Positions 34,803 to 47,317 are shown, counted from the stretch's first letter. The stretch is 64,000 nucleotides of DNA from Antitrichia curtipendula (GCA_951230915.1 OX579642.1:5022001-5086000), one strand, 5' to 3'. Notes: generated by a model from the letters alone, not told the origin. Program-made: numbers and translations.

Positions 34803-37100
34803 ATGGATACACCACCAAGAATGACCAAGGAAGAACGAGATAGGACCCGACCACGAGCCGGAAACAAACATCGCAAGCGACTACATGTTCTACGAAACCC
34901 TGACAAGCTTGCATTCAGGGGGTGGGAGGGCGTGCTTGAACCATGGACATATGATGACTGCGCCAATTACATTGAGTGGTGCCACATAGACAAGTTGTTC
35001 CCGGAAGAGCGACACAACTGTCACAGACGCTTCCACAAGGCAAATTTAAAATACTGCCTGGACGAAGAGTTTACAAACCGATGCATTGAGGTGTACCAAG
35101 TGTTGTATGCTCTCTCAAACGTCATACGCAATGAAGTGCAACTTTTCCTTGCACGAGGGGTCTATGCGGAGCTGAAGTTGAACAAGAGAGTGGATTGGTC
35201 AACTTTGAAGCAAATGGGAGAAAATGTCAATATTCCTACTCCAGCAAATGGATTCATTCCAAGGGGGGTAAAAAGATACCCGGAAGGTGGTCTAGGGAAA
35301 ACAAATACGCAGGTTCAAGCACCACGAAGATATGACACTGAAGACTCATCTACGGACGACGACTCAGATGGATCTCGTGTACCAGTTGTAGTCAGCCATA
35401 GAACTCAATTACTACGAGCTAAAAAGAAGAGGGCTTCGCGTCAAACTGCTGAGGTTTTACACGAAAATGTTGTGGAGGAACAGGTGCCACCTATTGACGA
35501 ACCAGTGGTAGGAATTGTGGATGTTACAGCTGCTACAAACCGAATCCAGGGTTTGTTGATTGAAGTGAATGAGAAGAATGAGGAATTGCATTCTTTGTAT
35601 AATGATGTTAACAAAATGAGAGAAGACATGCAAGAGAAGGACAACATTATCAATCAACAACAACGTGAGATGGAGGTACTTCGGCACGCTCTTGAGGCAG
35701 CAACATTGGCCAATCGTGGTCAAGATCCACGAGGGGAAGCGCAAGGGCCTTCAAATAATTCTCAAATTCCATTGGAACCTACAGAAGTTGGTGCAACAAT
35801 GGATACTCAGGATGATTCTTTGTCCTTTGGAGAATTACCCGCAAATGTAGGTGCAGCAGGGCCAGTGGACCAAAGCATCCAACTGACGGACGCGCTTGCA
35901 ATGAATTTGACATTGAAAAATCAATTGCATGCATTGATGGAGCAGTATTACCAATGGAAGCTGGCATGTGTCTTCAGTGTTGACAGGACTAGGCAAATGG
36001 TGGAGGAATTCAAAAAAATTGACCACAATTACGGCGCACACAATCAAGAGAGGGTTTTTGGTTTGACATCGTGGGCCCTGGTGGATGATCATTTCAACAT
36101 GGATGAAATGGCAACCATTGACATTGCTGGTGGACAAACAACCATCGACTGGTCCAAACATGATTGGGATTTCAAGAATGAAGTTGGCTCTGCCGTGGAC
36201 TATGAAGGCAATCCATTACTACTGTGGCCAAACCCTTCAACCTTCGTACACGATGGAACTACATGTCCCATTTGCCTTAATCCATTTGGCCCGGAAGGTG
36301 GAATGCACTTAGGCACGTGTGAACATTTGTACCACCCATTCTGCCTAATTAGCTTGATGATTGTCCGCCGACGTTGTTCACTATGCAAGGCTCCTTTCCA
36401 TAAGCGCTTGTATGAGTTGTTTGGATTAGTTCCCTACATGCCACCGCATTGGGAATTCAATGCTGAAAATGCCCCTGATCATTTTCAGAAGTGGGGAACA
36501 GACTTGGTGTGGAGTTGAAAATTGAACATCCATTCGTTGGGCAAACAACAACTTTGTACCGAATGGGGTTGGAAAAAAAATCCGGCTCAAATTGTGGAGG
36601 TGTGCCACCACTTGGTTCCATTGAAGGACAACTTTAGCCAAGGACGACGGAATTTCTTCTTCCAATGCTTCAATGGGCATTGGAATGAGGCACAAGAATA
36701 CTTCCAATTTGGACCTCATCCTCTTGGATGGTTGTGGGGCGTTGATGGAGTTCGCATTACTGACGACCAGGGGATGCGGAGGGGGGAAGACATTGACATG
36801 CCAGACCCTGCTGAACTTGCACAACTATCGGAGTCAGAGTGGCGAGAAACCTTTCGAAATGATGGGATGGACTTCTTGTTGGAACAACATAGCCCGGGAA
36901 CTCTCCAATGTCCTCAAAGCCTCAAGCAATCACAAATATTGAAGGCTCTTTTAGAGGAAGACGAACCAGCGAGGAGAACTCGATCCGCAGTTCGTAGACT
37001 TCGTTTGGGAACAGATGAAGACCTTCCAATTCGCGCCGGGACACATGACAATGAGGCTGGACCAAGTGGCAGTGCAAGTAGTCCAATGAACATGGACTAA
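34803..37100 (+). pseudogene. Coiled-coil RING-finger cargo gene with one in-frame TGA
   Basis: From ATG 34803 (MDTPPRMTKEERDRTR) the frame is open for 766 codons except for TGA 36516-36518 (codon 572), after which it continues in frame to TAA at 37098-37100. A basic N-terminus leads to a region of unknown fold, an acidic patch (DTEDSSTDDDSD), a coiled coil at about residues 246-300, and a RING-type zinc motif at about 488-530: CPICL, then CEHLYHPFC and CSLC, giving a C3H2C3-like ligand set. RING proteins of this kind are usually E3 ubiquitin ligases; that is family knowledge, not shown here. The C-terminus is Arg-rich and acidic (RRTRSAVRRLRLG). I do not recognise a named family. The 36522-37100 piece is the same reading frame and not a separate gene. 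Confidence 0.7.
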
Positions 37101-39299
37101 GTATAATTTTGAGTATAGTTTTGAGTGTTTTAGCTAGTGAGCTTAGGTTTTCTTAGAAGACTTATTTTCCTAGCACTATAATATTATATAGGCTTATATA
37201 CTTTCCTACTTTGTATTACACTATGCATATGAAATATATTTGATTTTATTTTGAATGGTTTTGCCCAAAGTGACTTCATTTATTTTTTGCACGTACTCAT
37301 TTGAAATTTGAATGGACTTGTGGACTTCATACATATTAAAATTATTTATACCATGAAATGAAATGTCATTGAATTGGAGTACAATTCATTCCCAATTTCC
37401 ACTCAATGAATAGAAGTAGGGAAGGTTGGACGGACCACGAAGGCACGAAGTGGCCCGAACTTGAAATTAAGGGAAAAAACGCTTTTCAAATGTCATTAAT
37501 GCCTTGATGGAAATATATATATGCAAAGGAATGATGGAACTCCCCCCCAAAAGGGATTGAAATAGGTAAAAATTCACTTGCAAAATAGGCAAAGGAATGA
37601 TAGAGAAAAGCAAAAAATAGGGAAGTAATTACCTACTTAAAAATGAATGGCATTTAGTTGGGATAGAATAACGTGACAAATGAAGCCCAAAAAAATTAGA
37701 ATGGGTTTAGAGAATACAAAATTTAAATGGCCTTTGATTGAGAATTTTAGATGGAGCAATTTTGCTAATGAAGCACAAAAAAAGTAGGAAGGTAAACTGA
37801 ATGCCAAAAATTGGCATTGAGTTGGAGAAAAATTAGGAAGAGAATAATAATGCCATTTAGTTTTTATATAACTTGGGATGTAACAATTTTGCTAATCAAT
37901 CTAAAAAAAATTGGAAAAGAAATGAATCCAAAAAATTAGGAAAGGGAAAGAATCCCCCCCAAAAAGGAAAGGGAATGAATCCCAAGAAACATTTGATAAG
38001 GGAATGAATCCCAAAGAAATAGGAAAGGGAATGATATACAAAAAATAAAGGGCATTGGCCATTGGGATGGCATGGGATAATGTTGCAAATGAAGTTCAAA
38101 TAAAATTAGGAAGTAAATGATATACCCAAAAAAAAGGCATCTATTTGGGATACAATAATCTTGCAAATCACTAACAAAAAATAAGAAGGGCTTAGGTAAT
38201 ACAAAAATTAAATTATTTAAATGGCCTTCGGGCTCATGATGGAATGGAGCCATTTTGGCATTTTGCTAATGAATTTTACAAAGATTAGGAAGGGAAAGAA
38301 ATGTAAGTGCATTTTAAATGTTGCTAATAAAAACAAACAAATGTGAAAGAAATATGAAACAAATATTGTTTCACATTACCTCTTATGTCATATGAAAAAT
38401 GGGAAGTGAATGGATAGACTTCAATTTCGTACCATAAAGAAAAAAATTTAGGGAATCCCTTAGGATGGAATAATTGTGCTAATAAATAAAACAAATAGGA
38501 AAGGAAATAAGCAAAAAAAAAATGCTTACTGTTGGATTAAACAATTTTAGGAATTAATGAAGAAAAAAAATAGGAAAGGAAGTGAGTTGGATGAATAAAT
38601 ATTGGCATGAAGTTCACATAAAAGAGTTCTATGAATTAATGAAGAAAAAAATGGTGTCTTTGAGTTGGGGACTTGGGGTAGGAGAACTTCAGGAAATAAG
38701 CAAAAACAAAATAGAGATGGAAATGATTCAACAAAAAAAGATGAATTGAAAATTGGGATGGAAGATTGTTAGGAACAAAATAGAAAAAGGAATGATTCAA
38801 CTAAACCAAAAAAATTAAATATAATTTGGGATGGGAGAGTCTTACGAATGAAGCATCTACAGAAAAAGAAGACAAAATGATCCAACCCAAAAAGAATGCC
38901 ATACAATTGACAAGTTGGGATGGGAGACCTGTGCTAATTCCTGGAAAAAAATAGGAAAGGGAATGATGCCCCCCAAAAAAGGACAGTGACTTAGAATGGA
39001 AGACTTTTAGGAATGAAGCCCGAAAAATTAGGAAAGGAAATGATGGAATTAAAAATTGCAGTTGCATATTGAAGGCCTAGAATTTTAAATAACTCCCCTA
39101 CTATTTCTTTCATTTCAAATACAATGCAGTTTTATCCTTTTATATAGTACACTACATTTCAAAAATATTGATTAAACATTTACTAAATATTTCCTCAAAG
39201 TGTCCTAAACATTTCCTAAATCAAAGAATTTACATTGTTTTTTACAACCTAAATGATATGTTTGTTCAAAGTAGTTTGAAGTGTTAGAAGAAGTAAGGA
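37101..39299. repeat. AT-rich spacer, degenerate tandem repeat
   Basis: No gene is seen. From about 37480 to 39060 irregular units of roughly 60-90 bp recur, with ATTGGGATGGAATAATTTTGC, AGGAAAGGGAATGAATCC and GAAGCCCAAAAAAA phrases. They are the same phrases as at 32880-33640 and 41190-42170. Confidence 0.6.
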
Positions 39300-39845
39300 A
39301 AAACATTTCTCACCACAACAAAGGAGACATCCTCTTCCATGGATTTTCTTCCAAATCTTAGGCCATGGACCTCTTTATTCGGCATCTTGCTTTCATTGTC
39401 TTGTCAGAATCCAAAATAAGTTGTTGAGGCTAAATTAATGCTTCCCACTCTCCAAGGAAAAGGGCGGTTCAAGGATGTCGCATTTCAAAGTCTTGCTTCC
39501 TGTGCTGGACCAGTGTTTTTTTTTTCATTTTCCATAAAGTGGCGAAGTGGCGATATTAAATGTTACGGTGGTGCTCCAAGTTTCAACATTCATCCAAGTA
39601 CTGTATAGAAAATGTGATACTACGTATCTATAATTCTATTTTCATTCACAATGTGGCGATTTCATCCAAGATTTTTCTTGAACTTGAAGTTTTTTGGCGA
39701 TTTCATCCAAAAATTTACTAAAAATTTCCTATAGGCTTGGTGCTAGGTCAAAAATTTTGGTGCAATTTTGCACCAAATCGCCAGAAAAAAAAACACTGTG
39801 CTGGACGAGTTAGTCCCCGCCCTGGAGTCCCCGCCCTATTGTACA
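39300..39845 (+). repeat. Duplicated promoter-like module, upstream copy
   Basis: About 39300-39510 plus 39799-39840 is a copy of 42165-42415: both run from CATGGACCTCTTTATTCGGC-like text through GCTTCCTG(T/G)GCTGGAC to a GTCCCCGCCCTGGAGTCCCC array, which here has only two units. It is split by the 288-bp hAT MITE. No gene follows it, so it may be a defunct promoter or a duplicated segment. Confidence 0.65.
39511..39798. mobile_element. hAT-type MITE (288 bp)
   Basis: It begins CAGTGTTTTTTTTTTC and ends GAAAAAAAAACACTG. TGCTGGAC flanks it exactly on both sides (39503-39510 and 39799-39806). The paralogous segment at about 42362-42370 has the uninterrupted text GGGCTGGACGAG, an empty site. 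The 8-bp duplication and CAGTG ends define a hAT MITE. Confidence 0.88.
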
Positions 39846-40318
39846 ATACCCTCCCAAAAGTCTTGCAACCCCATTATGAAGTCCTTCAAATTTTCCTTTT
39901 TAACTCCATTTTAAGAACATACTATGAAAAGTATCCTATTAAATCTATTGCTTTATGGAACCTTCACCAACATATGAAATTTCAATGTCTAAAAATAGAA
40001 ACTCCATTTTTGGTGAATTATTTTATTTATTTTTCACGATATTACATAATAATTAATTAGAAAATGTGTATGATGATTTTTTAAGATCTGATTGCATATA
40101 TATTTAGGAAACATCATTGTTCACATCTTTCATATTACAAAGATGCACACTATGTAGGTAAATTTTTTGTCTATTTGGCTTTAATGTATTTTGCAATTTC
40201 CTTTCATACATGTTCAAGGCAAAGGTCATGTATTCAAAAACATTTGAATAAATATTGTCAAATAGGATATCATTAGGAAGCTATGGTATTGTAGAAGCCT
40301 ACTATATCATGAATTTTA

Positions 40319-41078
40319 CAGTATGTCTCGCTGACTAGCAACGACTTTGCAACAAAGTGTTACACCTACTACCATCAAGTACTACCACCTTGAGCTGCTA
40401 TCTTAGCTTTGATTTGGTTTGGCATCGTAGAAATTGACTTTTGAATACTTTCTTGAGGTATATCCTTGCATGCCATATTCACTAATGTCCACATTTAGTC
40501 ATTGTTGTAGGATCTACATCTTTTTTGTACTCGATCTTTGACTTGCTTCTATAAATTCTCTATAGGATTAAGGTCAAAAGAATTTGGTGGCCACTCAATG
40601 AATTTTACATTATGTCATGGTGCAAAGTTGACCAACATTGCTTAGAACTTCACAAGTTTGCTTATAGAACTTCTAGCAACATCATATATACAATATTTTA
40701 GACAAACATTAATTTTTTCTCACAAAACTTCTAGGCTATGTCTACAAGCAACAATCACTAGAAGCATGCATGCACTAATGTTGATCCTCTCAACCGCAAA
40801 ACCGGTTGAAATCCACTACCTATGATCTTCTACAATGAAATTTTCAAATTAGCATTGTCCCTTTAAATTTAGCTTAGTGTTTTCAAAATCAACCACCTTT
40901 CACAAAGAAAGATTTTTCTAAGAAGTGGAATGAGTTACAACAAGGTGCATGACTCACCTAGTTTGGAGCAAAAAATCTCAATCAAATATCTAAATTTACC
41001 TACCATGAGTTTGATTTGTAATCAAACTACTCGGATGAGAACTAGACATGGGGTTGCAAGAGTTCTTGGAGGGTACTG
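40319..41078 (-). mobile_element. Decayed Tc1/mariner element
   Basis: The region encodes on the minus strand a Tc1-type transposase remnant and is bounded by TA-CAGTA at the left and TACTG-TA at the right. The inverted ends are weakly matched beyond CAGTA, so exact limits are uncertain. Confidence 0.5.
40365..40640 (-). pseudogene. Tc1-like transposase C-terminal remnant
   Basis: Reading the minus strand, WPPNSFDLNPIENL is the conserved block around the third catalytic residue, and the last residues resemble the end of the intact copy (AAQGGST, compare AQGGNTRW at 51170-51193). Several stops occur. It is related to the Tc1-like element at 49700-51405. Confidence 0.65.
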
Positions 41079-41189
41079 TACATTCAATTAAAAAAGAGTC
41101 CCTTGTGCCAAGTATTCCAAAAAATGAATCCCTTTACATGAAGAACAAACTATAACTTGTAACTTCTCATTGTTCTAAGACAAGAATGA

Positions 41190-42164
41190 AATAAAAAATC
41201 AATAGGAATATGAATAATGGATTAAAAAACAAATGGCATTGAGTTCGGAACTTCGGATGGAAGAATTTGTTTATGGATGAAGCAAAAGTGATAAGAAAGG
41301 GAATGATTCAACAAATCAAGAATGGCAATGATTTAGGATGGAAGAGTTTTTGGAACGAAGCAAAGAACAAATATAGAAAAGGGAATGACTAAATAAAAAA
41401 AGATTGGCATAGACTTGGAATAAAAGAGTTTAGGAATTAAAGAAGGAAAAAAATAGGAACATATATAAAAATAGAGAATCGAATGATTCTACATATAACT
41501 ATTGGCATGCAATTGGAATTAAAGAGTTTTAGGAATTAATGAAGCTAAACAAAATAGGAAAGGGAATGGTGGAACAAAAATAAAATGGCATTGAGTTGAA
41601 AACAAAGTGCTTAAGGAGTTCATGTAGCCAAAAAAACTAAGGGGCATTGAGGTGGAATGGAAGAATTTTAGAAATGAAGCAGAAACAAAAACAAAAAAAA
41701 AGAGAATGATGGAACAAATAAATTATGGCTTTGAATTGAGGTGGTAGAACTTCAAGAAATAAGCAAAAATGAAGTAGGAAAGGGCATGATTCAACAAACA
41801 AAGATCGGCATGGTGTTGGAAGAATACTACAAAAGAGACTTGCTAAGTTTTGAAGCAAAACAAATTAGAAAAGGAGATCATTCAACAAAACAACCCAAAA
41901 AATATGAATTGGGATGGGAGAGTTTTAGGAATGATCCAAATAAATAGGGAAAGGAATGATGGAACCAAAAATGAACATTTGGCTTTGATTTGAGATGGAA
42001 GAGTTTTAGGAACAAAATAGAAAAAAGAATGATTCAACCAAAAGAAAAAAAATTAGAATAAGTTGGAATGGGAGAGTTCTAGGAATGAAGCCCAAAAAAA
42101 AGGAGAGAGAAAGATCCGACCTCGAATGAATGGCACAAACTTGGGATAGGAGAGTTTTCCTAAT
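41190..42164. repeat. Degenerate tandem repeat spacer
   Basis: GGGAATGATTCAAC, GGATGGAAGAGTTTTAGGA and AGAAAAGGGAATGA recur irregularly, as at 32880 and 37480. Small open frames here follow the repeat and are not called. Confidence 0.6.
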
Positions 42165-42375
42165 ACCTTTCATCACAACGAAGGGGACATGCTCTTCCAT
42201 GGAGTTTCTTCCAAATCTTAGGCCGTGGAGCTCTTTATTCGGCATCTTGCTTTCATTGTCTTGTCAGAATTTGTTGAGGCTAAAATTAATGCTTCCCCCG
42301 CTCTAAGGAAAAGGCGGTTGAAGGATGTCAAGCACAAGCGCATTTCAAAGTCATGCTTCCTGGGCTGGACGAGTA

Positions 42376-42640
42376 CGTCCCCGCCCTGGAGTCCCCGCCC
42401 TGCCTTCGAGTCCCTGCCCTGGAGTCCCCGCCCTGCCTTCGAGTCCCCGCCCTGGAGTCCGCGCCCTGCCTTCGAGTCCCCGCCCTAGAGTCCCCGCCCT
42501 GCCTTCAAGTCCGCGCCCTGACTTCGAGTTCGCGCCCTGACTTTGAGTCCATTCCATGGAGTCTGAGATTGAGCTGCGCTCTCTCAAGTTCCTCCATTTG
42601 TGTGAATTGTCCGCCCCGGAGTCCGCGCCCTGCGTCCGCG
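42376..42640 (+). repeat. GC-rich array upstream of the transposase, copy 1
   Basis: About twelve units of CCCTGGAGTCCCCGCCCTGCCTTCGAGT type with drift to GTCCGCGCCC at the right. It follows the duplicated 42165-42375 module. Frames through it encode repeated SPRPGVPALPSS-type peptides and are artefacts. Confidence 0.85.
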
Positions 42641-42836
42641 CCCTAGCACAATCCATTCAGCGAAAACATTGGGGAGTGAAAGCCATTTTCTTTGCCCACG
42701 AATTTGGGGGCGTGACGACATTTAATGTTCCCCTTTTTCCATGAAAAGGAGGGACACAATCTTCCCAGACCATTAAGGATGGCGAAGGTCAACGTACTTT
42801 TCGATGCATCCCCGTGAGCACACCTGCATTTCTGTA

Positions 42837-43092
42837 CTGGAGTCGCGCCCTGGAGTCCGCGCGTTCGAGTCCCCGCCCTGGAGTCTCCGCCCTGTCTTCG
42901 AGTCCCCGCCCTGGAGTCCCCGCCCTGTCTTCGAGTCCCCGCCCTGGAGTCCCCGCCCTGCCTTCGAGTCCCCGCCCTGGAGTCCCCGCCCTGCCTTCGA
43001 GTCCCCGCCCTAGAGTCCCCGCCCTGACTTAGAGTCCCTGCCCTGACTTCAAGTCCGCGCCCTATACTTTGGTGACGAAGACGTCCGCGCCC
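42837..43092 (+). repeat. GC-rich array upstream of the transposase, copy 2
   Basis: About a dozen units of GAGTCCCCGCCCTGGAGTCC type, ending in GTCCGCGCCCCCTAAACC, then the TATA box at 43107. It is the nearest array to the hAT gene. Confidence 0.85.
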
Positions 43093-43106
43093 CCTAAACC
43101 GCTAAG

Positions 43107-43115
43107 TATATAAAG
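43107..43115 (+). promoter_or_regulatory. TATA box of the hAT transposase
   Basis: TATATAAAG, placed 15 bp after the array and about 260 bp before ATG 43375. It has the same arrangement as 30673 and 34667. Confidence 0.65.
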
Positions 43116-43374
43116 GAAAGGAAGACCCAGCATTCCCCACATTTGTCACCTGGCCTCTATTTCTTGGACTTCAATTCATTTTGAGCTCCTTGTGAGTCTA
43201 CTTGGGTGGCAGATGGCCCTAGTTTGCTGCTGAGGTGATGTCAAAATCAGTTCAAGCAATGGAGTAGCGCTAACTGCTGTTACTGATACTGTGTTTGGTA
43301 TATCTTGGATCCTTTTAACTTCAATATAAAGGAGGAGGAAGACGGAAGAAAATATCCTTGGATCGTTGAACGCA

Positions 43375-46300
43375 ATGGCAAGTCAAAGGAAGCAGACCAA
43401 GGAATGGGAGCCGTGGCTTCAGTTTACGGAGAATGGGGTTAAAGTGACTTGTGTTTTCTGTGCTGGGACCTTCAGTTACAAACGTGAGCGTGCTTTTGCA
43501 CACTTTGGATATGGCTCCAAATCGGAGAGGTCAATTTGTCGAAGTATGCCTCGTCCAGTGCGACATAGATTTGCCAATTGTGCAGGATTTGTCCCGCTAC
43601 GAATCGATGTCGGGGACATGTATGAAGGAGAACCAATTCAAAGTGCGCCATCTAGAGCAACTCCTCTTGCAAGTTCAAGTGAAGCCACTAAAAATGAGGT
43701 GACGGGTGGGATCAATGGTGGAAGAGCGGAAGAAGGGGCAAACGTTTCAGAAGGAATTGATATTCTACAAATGTCAAATAGTCTTGCTGGATCCAATTCT
43801 ACGAGATCTGGATCATTACGTCAACAACGCATGGCGGACGCATTCAACATTGCAAAGAGGAAGGAGTTGGATGAGAAGTGGGCAAGTTTTTTCTATGAAG
43901 CGAATGTGCCATTTAATGTGGCAAGGCATCCAGCCTTCATTGAAGCGGTGAGGGCAACCTCAGTGGCGAAGTTTGAATACAGTCCACCTTCTTACCATCA
44001 ATTTAGGACTAATTTGATTGAACCGAGGAGGTTGCAAATTGAGAAGCAGATTCAAGAGAAGGTTGGATTTGCTGTCAAGCACTACGGGGTGTCGATATGC
44101 ACCGATGGTTGGGATGATGTCAATCGGAGACCCCTCATGAATGTGATGATGTCATGCCCCACAGGTGATGTATTTTTGGAGTCAATTGATACTACCTTGC
44201 AAAAGAAAACCATGCGCTACATATCGGACCAAATGAACGTGTACATTGAGAAGGTGGGTCCCAAATATGTAACACAAGTGTGCACAGATAATGCAGCAAA
44301 CATGCTTGGCGCATTGAAGGACATCACTAACACATACCCGCATATTTTTGCGCAAGGCTGCATGGCACATGCACTAGATCTCATGTTGGAAGACTGGGCC
44401 AAAGTCCAAGAATTTTCCGATTTAATTGCCAGGGCAAAAAGATTGTGCCAATACATTCGAAACCATCATGCGACCATGTCGGTTTTCCGCGAGTTGAGTC
44501 CGAATTTGCAACTCGTAGTGCCTAGCGAAACCCGCTTTGCTTGTAATTTCCTCATGTTGCAGCGATTGGTGAAACTCAGAGGAGTCTTGGAGCGGTTGAA
44601 TAACCACCCACGTGTTCTAAATTTCTTTGATACCCTAAGGAATGAACAAAATGGACCGCAAGCAGCTACCGCTTCACGTAATGTCAAAAGAACCATTGAA
44701 GATGTGGCTTTCTGGCAACGGTGTGTGAATTACGTGTACATGACTGAAGACGTATTGAAGGCTTTGCGTGTGTTTGATGGACGAGAACCAGCCATGGGTC
44801 GGGCATGGCTCGTAATGCACAATTTGCGAGGGCATGTGTTTTCTTTAAGAGAACCACCTTTCAGCTTACGTGATGACATAGTAGTCATTTTGGAAGAATC
44901 TTTCAGTGCAAGATGGCACATGGTTTTTGAAGATACACACTACGCAGCGGCCCTTTTGAATCCATACCTCTTGGATAACGTGGCGCTCAGGGAAGATCGA
45001 ACTGCCCTACGTGCATTGTACAGAGTCATCCGCAACATGATGGGGAACCTGGGTGTCAATTTTGATGATGTGATGGCGGAATTAACATAATTCGAGGAGG
45101 GTATTGGACCCTACAGTCCAGCTGAGACACCCAACATCCGTGCGACACAAATGCTTCCCCACCAATGGTGGCACAGGGTTGGAGATCGGGCTCTTTCGAA
45201 AATTGCCGTGCGTATTTTATCCCTCACGTGTTCCGCCAGCTCCTGTGAAAGGAATTGGAGTATGTATTCCTTTGTTCACAATAAGATCCGAAATCGATTG
45301 GCCCCTGAAAAGGCAGAGTCCCTGGTATATATTTATACCAATAGCCGTGTACTTCGCCAACGACCAAGAGCCGATCCAGTTCGTTGGTATGATGCGAATA
45401 TGTACTCAGAGGATTCTGATCCAGATGCCCTTGGACCGATCCTGGTGAATGAACGCAATCGGGAATTTGACGCACTGCAATCAGAGGAAGAAGAAGAGGT
45501 TGATGGGGAAGCCAACCGAGGAGCTCAAGAGTATCCGGCAAACCCAGATCTTTGGAGGCAAGGAGCCGATCACCTCGAAGAAGCGTGGAACTACTATGGA
45601 GATGCTGATGATGGAGAGGAGGAACTCCTTCGTGGTCGTAGGGGACCACCACCACCAAATCCTTGTCGTAGTCTTTCACCTCCACTTCTTCAAAATGAAG
45701 GGGTTGTAGAAGTACCAGCTTTGTCGTCTTCTTTGGAGACCGACAATCCAAATGACGATAACGTTGATGATGGTATTTCCCACAACAACAACGACGATGA
45801 TGACAACCTCCCTCCAGGAAATGGCGGCGGAAATGGCGGCGGAAATGGCGGTGGAAATGGAAATGGTGGTGGACATGAAAATGGCGAGAGAAACAGGGGG
45901 AGGAATGCGAATCCAAATCATGGAGGATCTTCTCACAATCGAGATGGCAATACACGCCCTACGGGAGTGGAACCAGCAACTCGTAACATTAGAGCTCTAG
46001 AAAGATAGCATGATAGAAACGTTAGAAATGCAAGAGTGCCACGCCCTTTTGCAAGAAATCAACCGGCTGGTAACATGAGAAGGCCTTTTGATCCAGAGCA
46101 TGTGGACCATGATGATGTTTTTGCTTTTGTAGAACCACCCGAAGACATTGCCCCTGTACCGGCTCCAGTTGCGGGCCATCCTGCTATTTCTGAACATGGT
46201 ACACAAGTGCCACATTCCCTAGATCCATCTTCAGAAACAATTTCCAATGCCATCCAAAGACCTTCTCAAGAAGGATTAGGCTCAGTGGGAAATGTTGATT

Positions 46301-46899
46301 TGACTCTGCAAAGAGTTTCACGTGGTAGACCACCTGTGGCCCCTCGGCCCTCCGTTCATCATGAAGTAGGTCAATATCAACAAGCCCGTGGACGGACAAG
46401 AGGCCATGGTAGAGCTGTAGGCCGTGGAGGGAGTACAGGCCGAGGACGAACAGAAGATCTGCATATTGGAGAAGCATCATCGCCAAGGCATGTTAATCGT
46501 TCACCCCTCAGAATTGGAGCAAGAGATCCAAATAGGGTGATAGAACCGTTCCTAAGTACATACGTACCAGGACCTAGCCTGTCAACTCCGGCATTTGTTG
46601 TTCGAACAATTCCAGGTGGGCCTACTATAAATTCTGATGCAGAAGACCCCAACACACAACGACACAAGAGGTTGAAGCGCAAACGTACTCATGGCCAAAC
46701 AACTATAGAGCTTCGAAATGAAAACTCGGAAGTTGAGGAACATTGGACCACCGACAGTGGTGAAGCAGAAGATGAATATGACAGCAATGAAGATGCCAAT
46801 GACGAGGCACCAGAGGATGATGATGTTGTTGTTCGAGATGCTAATGCAGCGAATCCAAGTGCCCAAGAAGTTCGTAGGTCGAGTCGTTTGAATAATTGA
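43375..46899 (+). pseudogene. hAT transposase with long low-complexity tail, two in-frame stops
   Basis: The frame from ATG 43375 (MASQRKQTKEWEPW) spans 1,175 codons with only TAA 45088-45090 and TAG 46006-46008 inside. Near the N-terminus CVFC...H may be a BED-like zinc finger. The core (about residues 200-560) has ICTDGWDDVNRRP (DUF659-type, first catalytic Asp) and VCTDNAANM (second Asp). Downstream, RILSLTCSASSCERNWS is the hAT C-terminal block with the catalytic Glu. Family transposases excise and reinsert elements with 8-bp TSDs, fitting the flanks. The tail is Gly/Asn-rich (GGGNGGGNGGGN), then RG-rich, then acidic, and ends RRSSRLNN; it is long for this family. The stops make the present copy probably inactive. 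Confidence 0.85.
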
Positions 46900-47317
46900 G
46901 GTTATTGAGTTGCATCGATGGTAGATCTCGGATCTTTAAGAGTTGAGGACAATTGTAGCAATTGGAAGAAATATAGACGAGAAGCCAAAAAAATGTTTTG
47001 GATAACCTATGAGAAACAGAGAAAGTGAGCGTATTTTGGAAGTATAGATTCATTGTATTGATATTGTACTTTGCAATGCATGAATTTTATAAACTATTTT
47101 GGTTATCACAAACATTGCAGCCTACCTGTATTTTTTTTGTGTATTTTGTATTTGATGGGCCTCCTGGAAACCTTGGTGGGGAAATCATGTAAAATACATT
47201 CCAGTTACTGGTTCTTTTTAATGCAGTGGGGTCTCCTATTTGTTCCAAATTTTTTTTATACATACATATATATATATATATATTGTAGAACACATAAATT
47301 TAATCCACCATTGCCCG
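46900..47317. other. Transposase 3' region and spacer
   Basis: AT-rich 3' sequence after the transposase gene with no further gene. A short AT microsatellite (about 47266-47284) and a run of T near 47130 are seen. Confidence 0.45.

Noticed and set aside
36522..37100. Separate gene after the RING protein
   Set aside because: It is in the same phase as 34803-36515 and only separated by one TGA, so it is the C-terminal part of one gene.
42225..43032. Plus-strand Pro/Ser-rich open frames (repeated ESPPWSPRPAF)
   Set aside because: They follow the GTCCCCGCCCTGGAGT repeat in several frames at once and have no start context or conserved domain.
45224..45955. 243-codon minus-strand open frame
   Set aside because: His-rich shadow of the transposase gene; no motif of its own.
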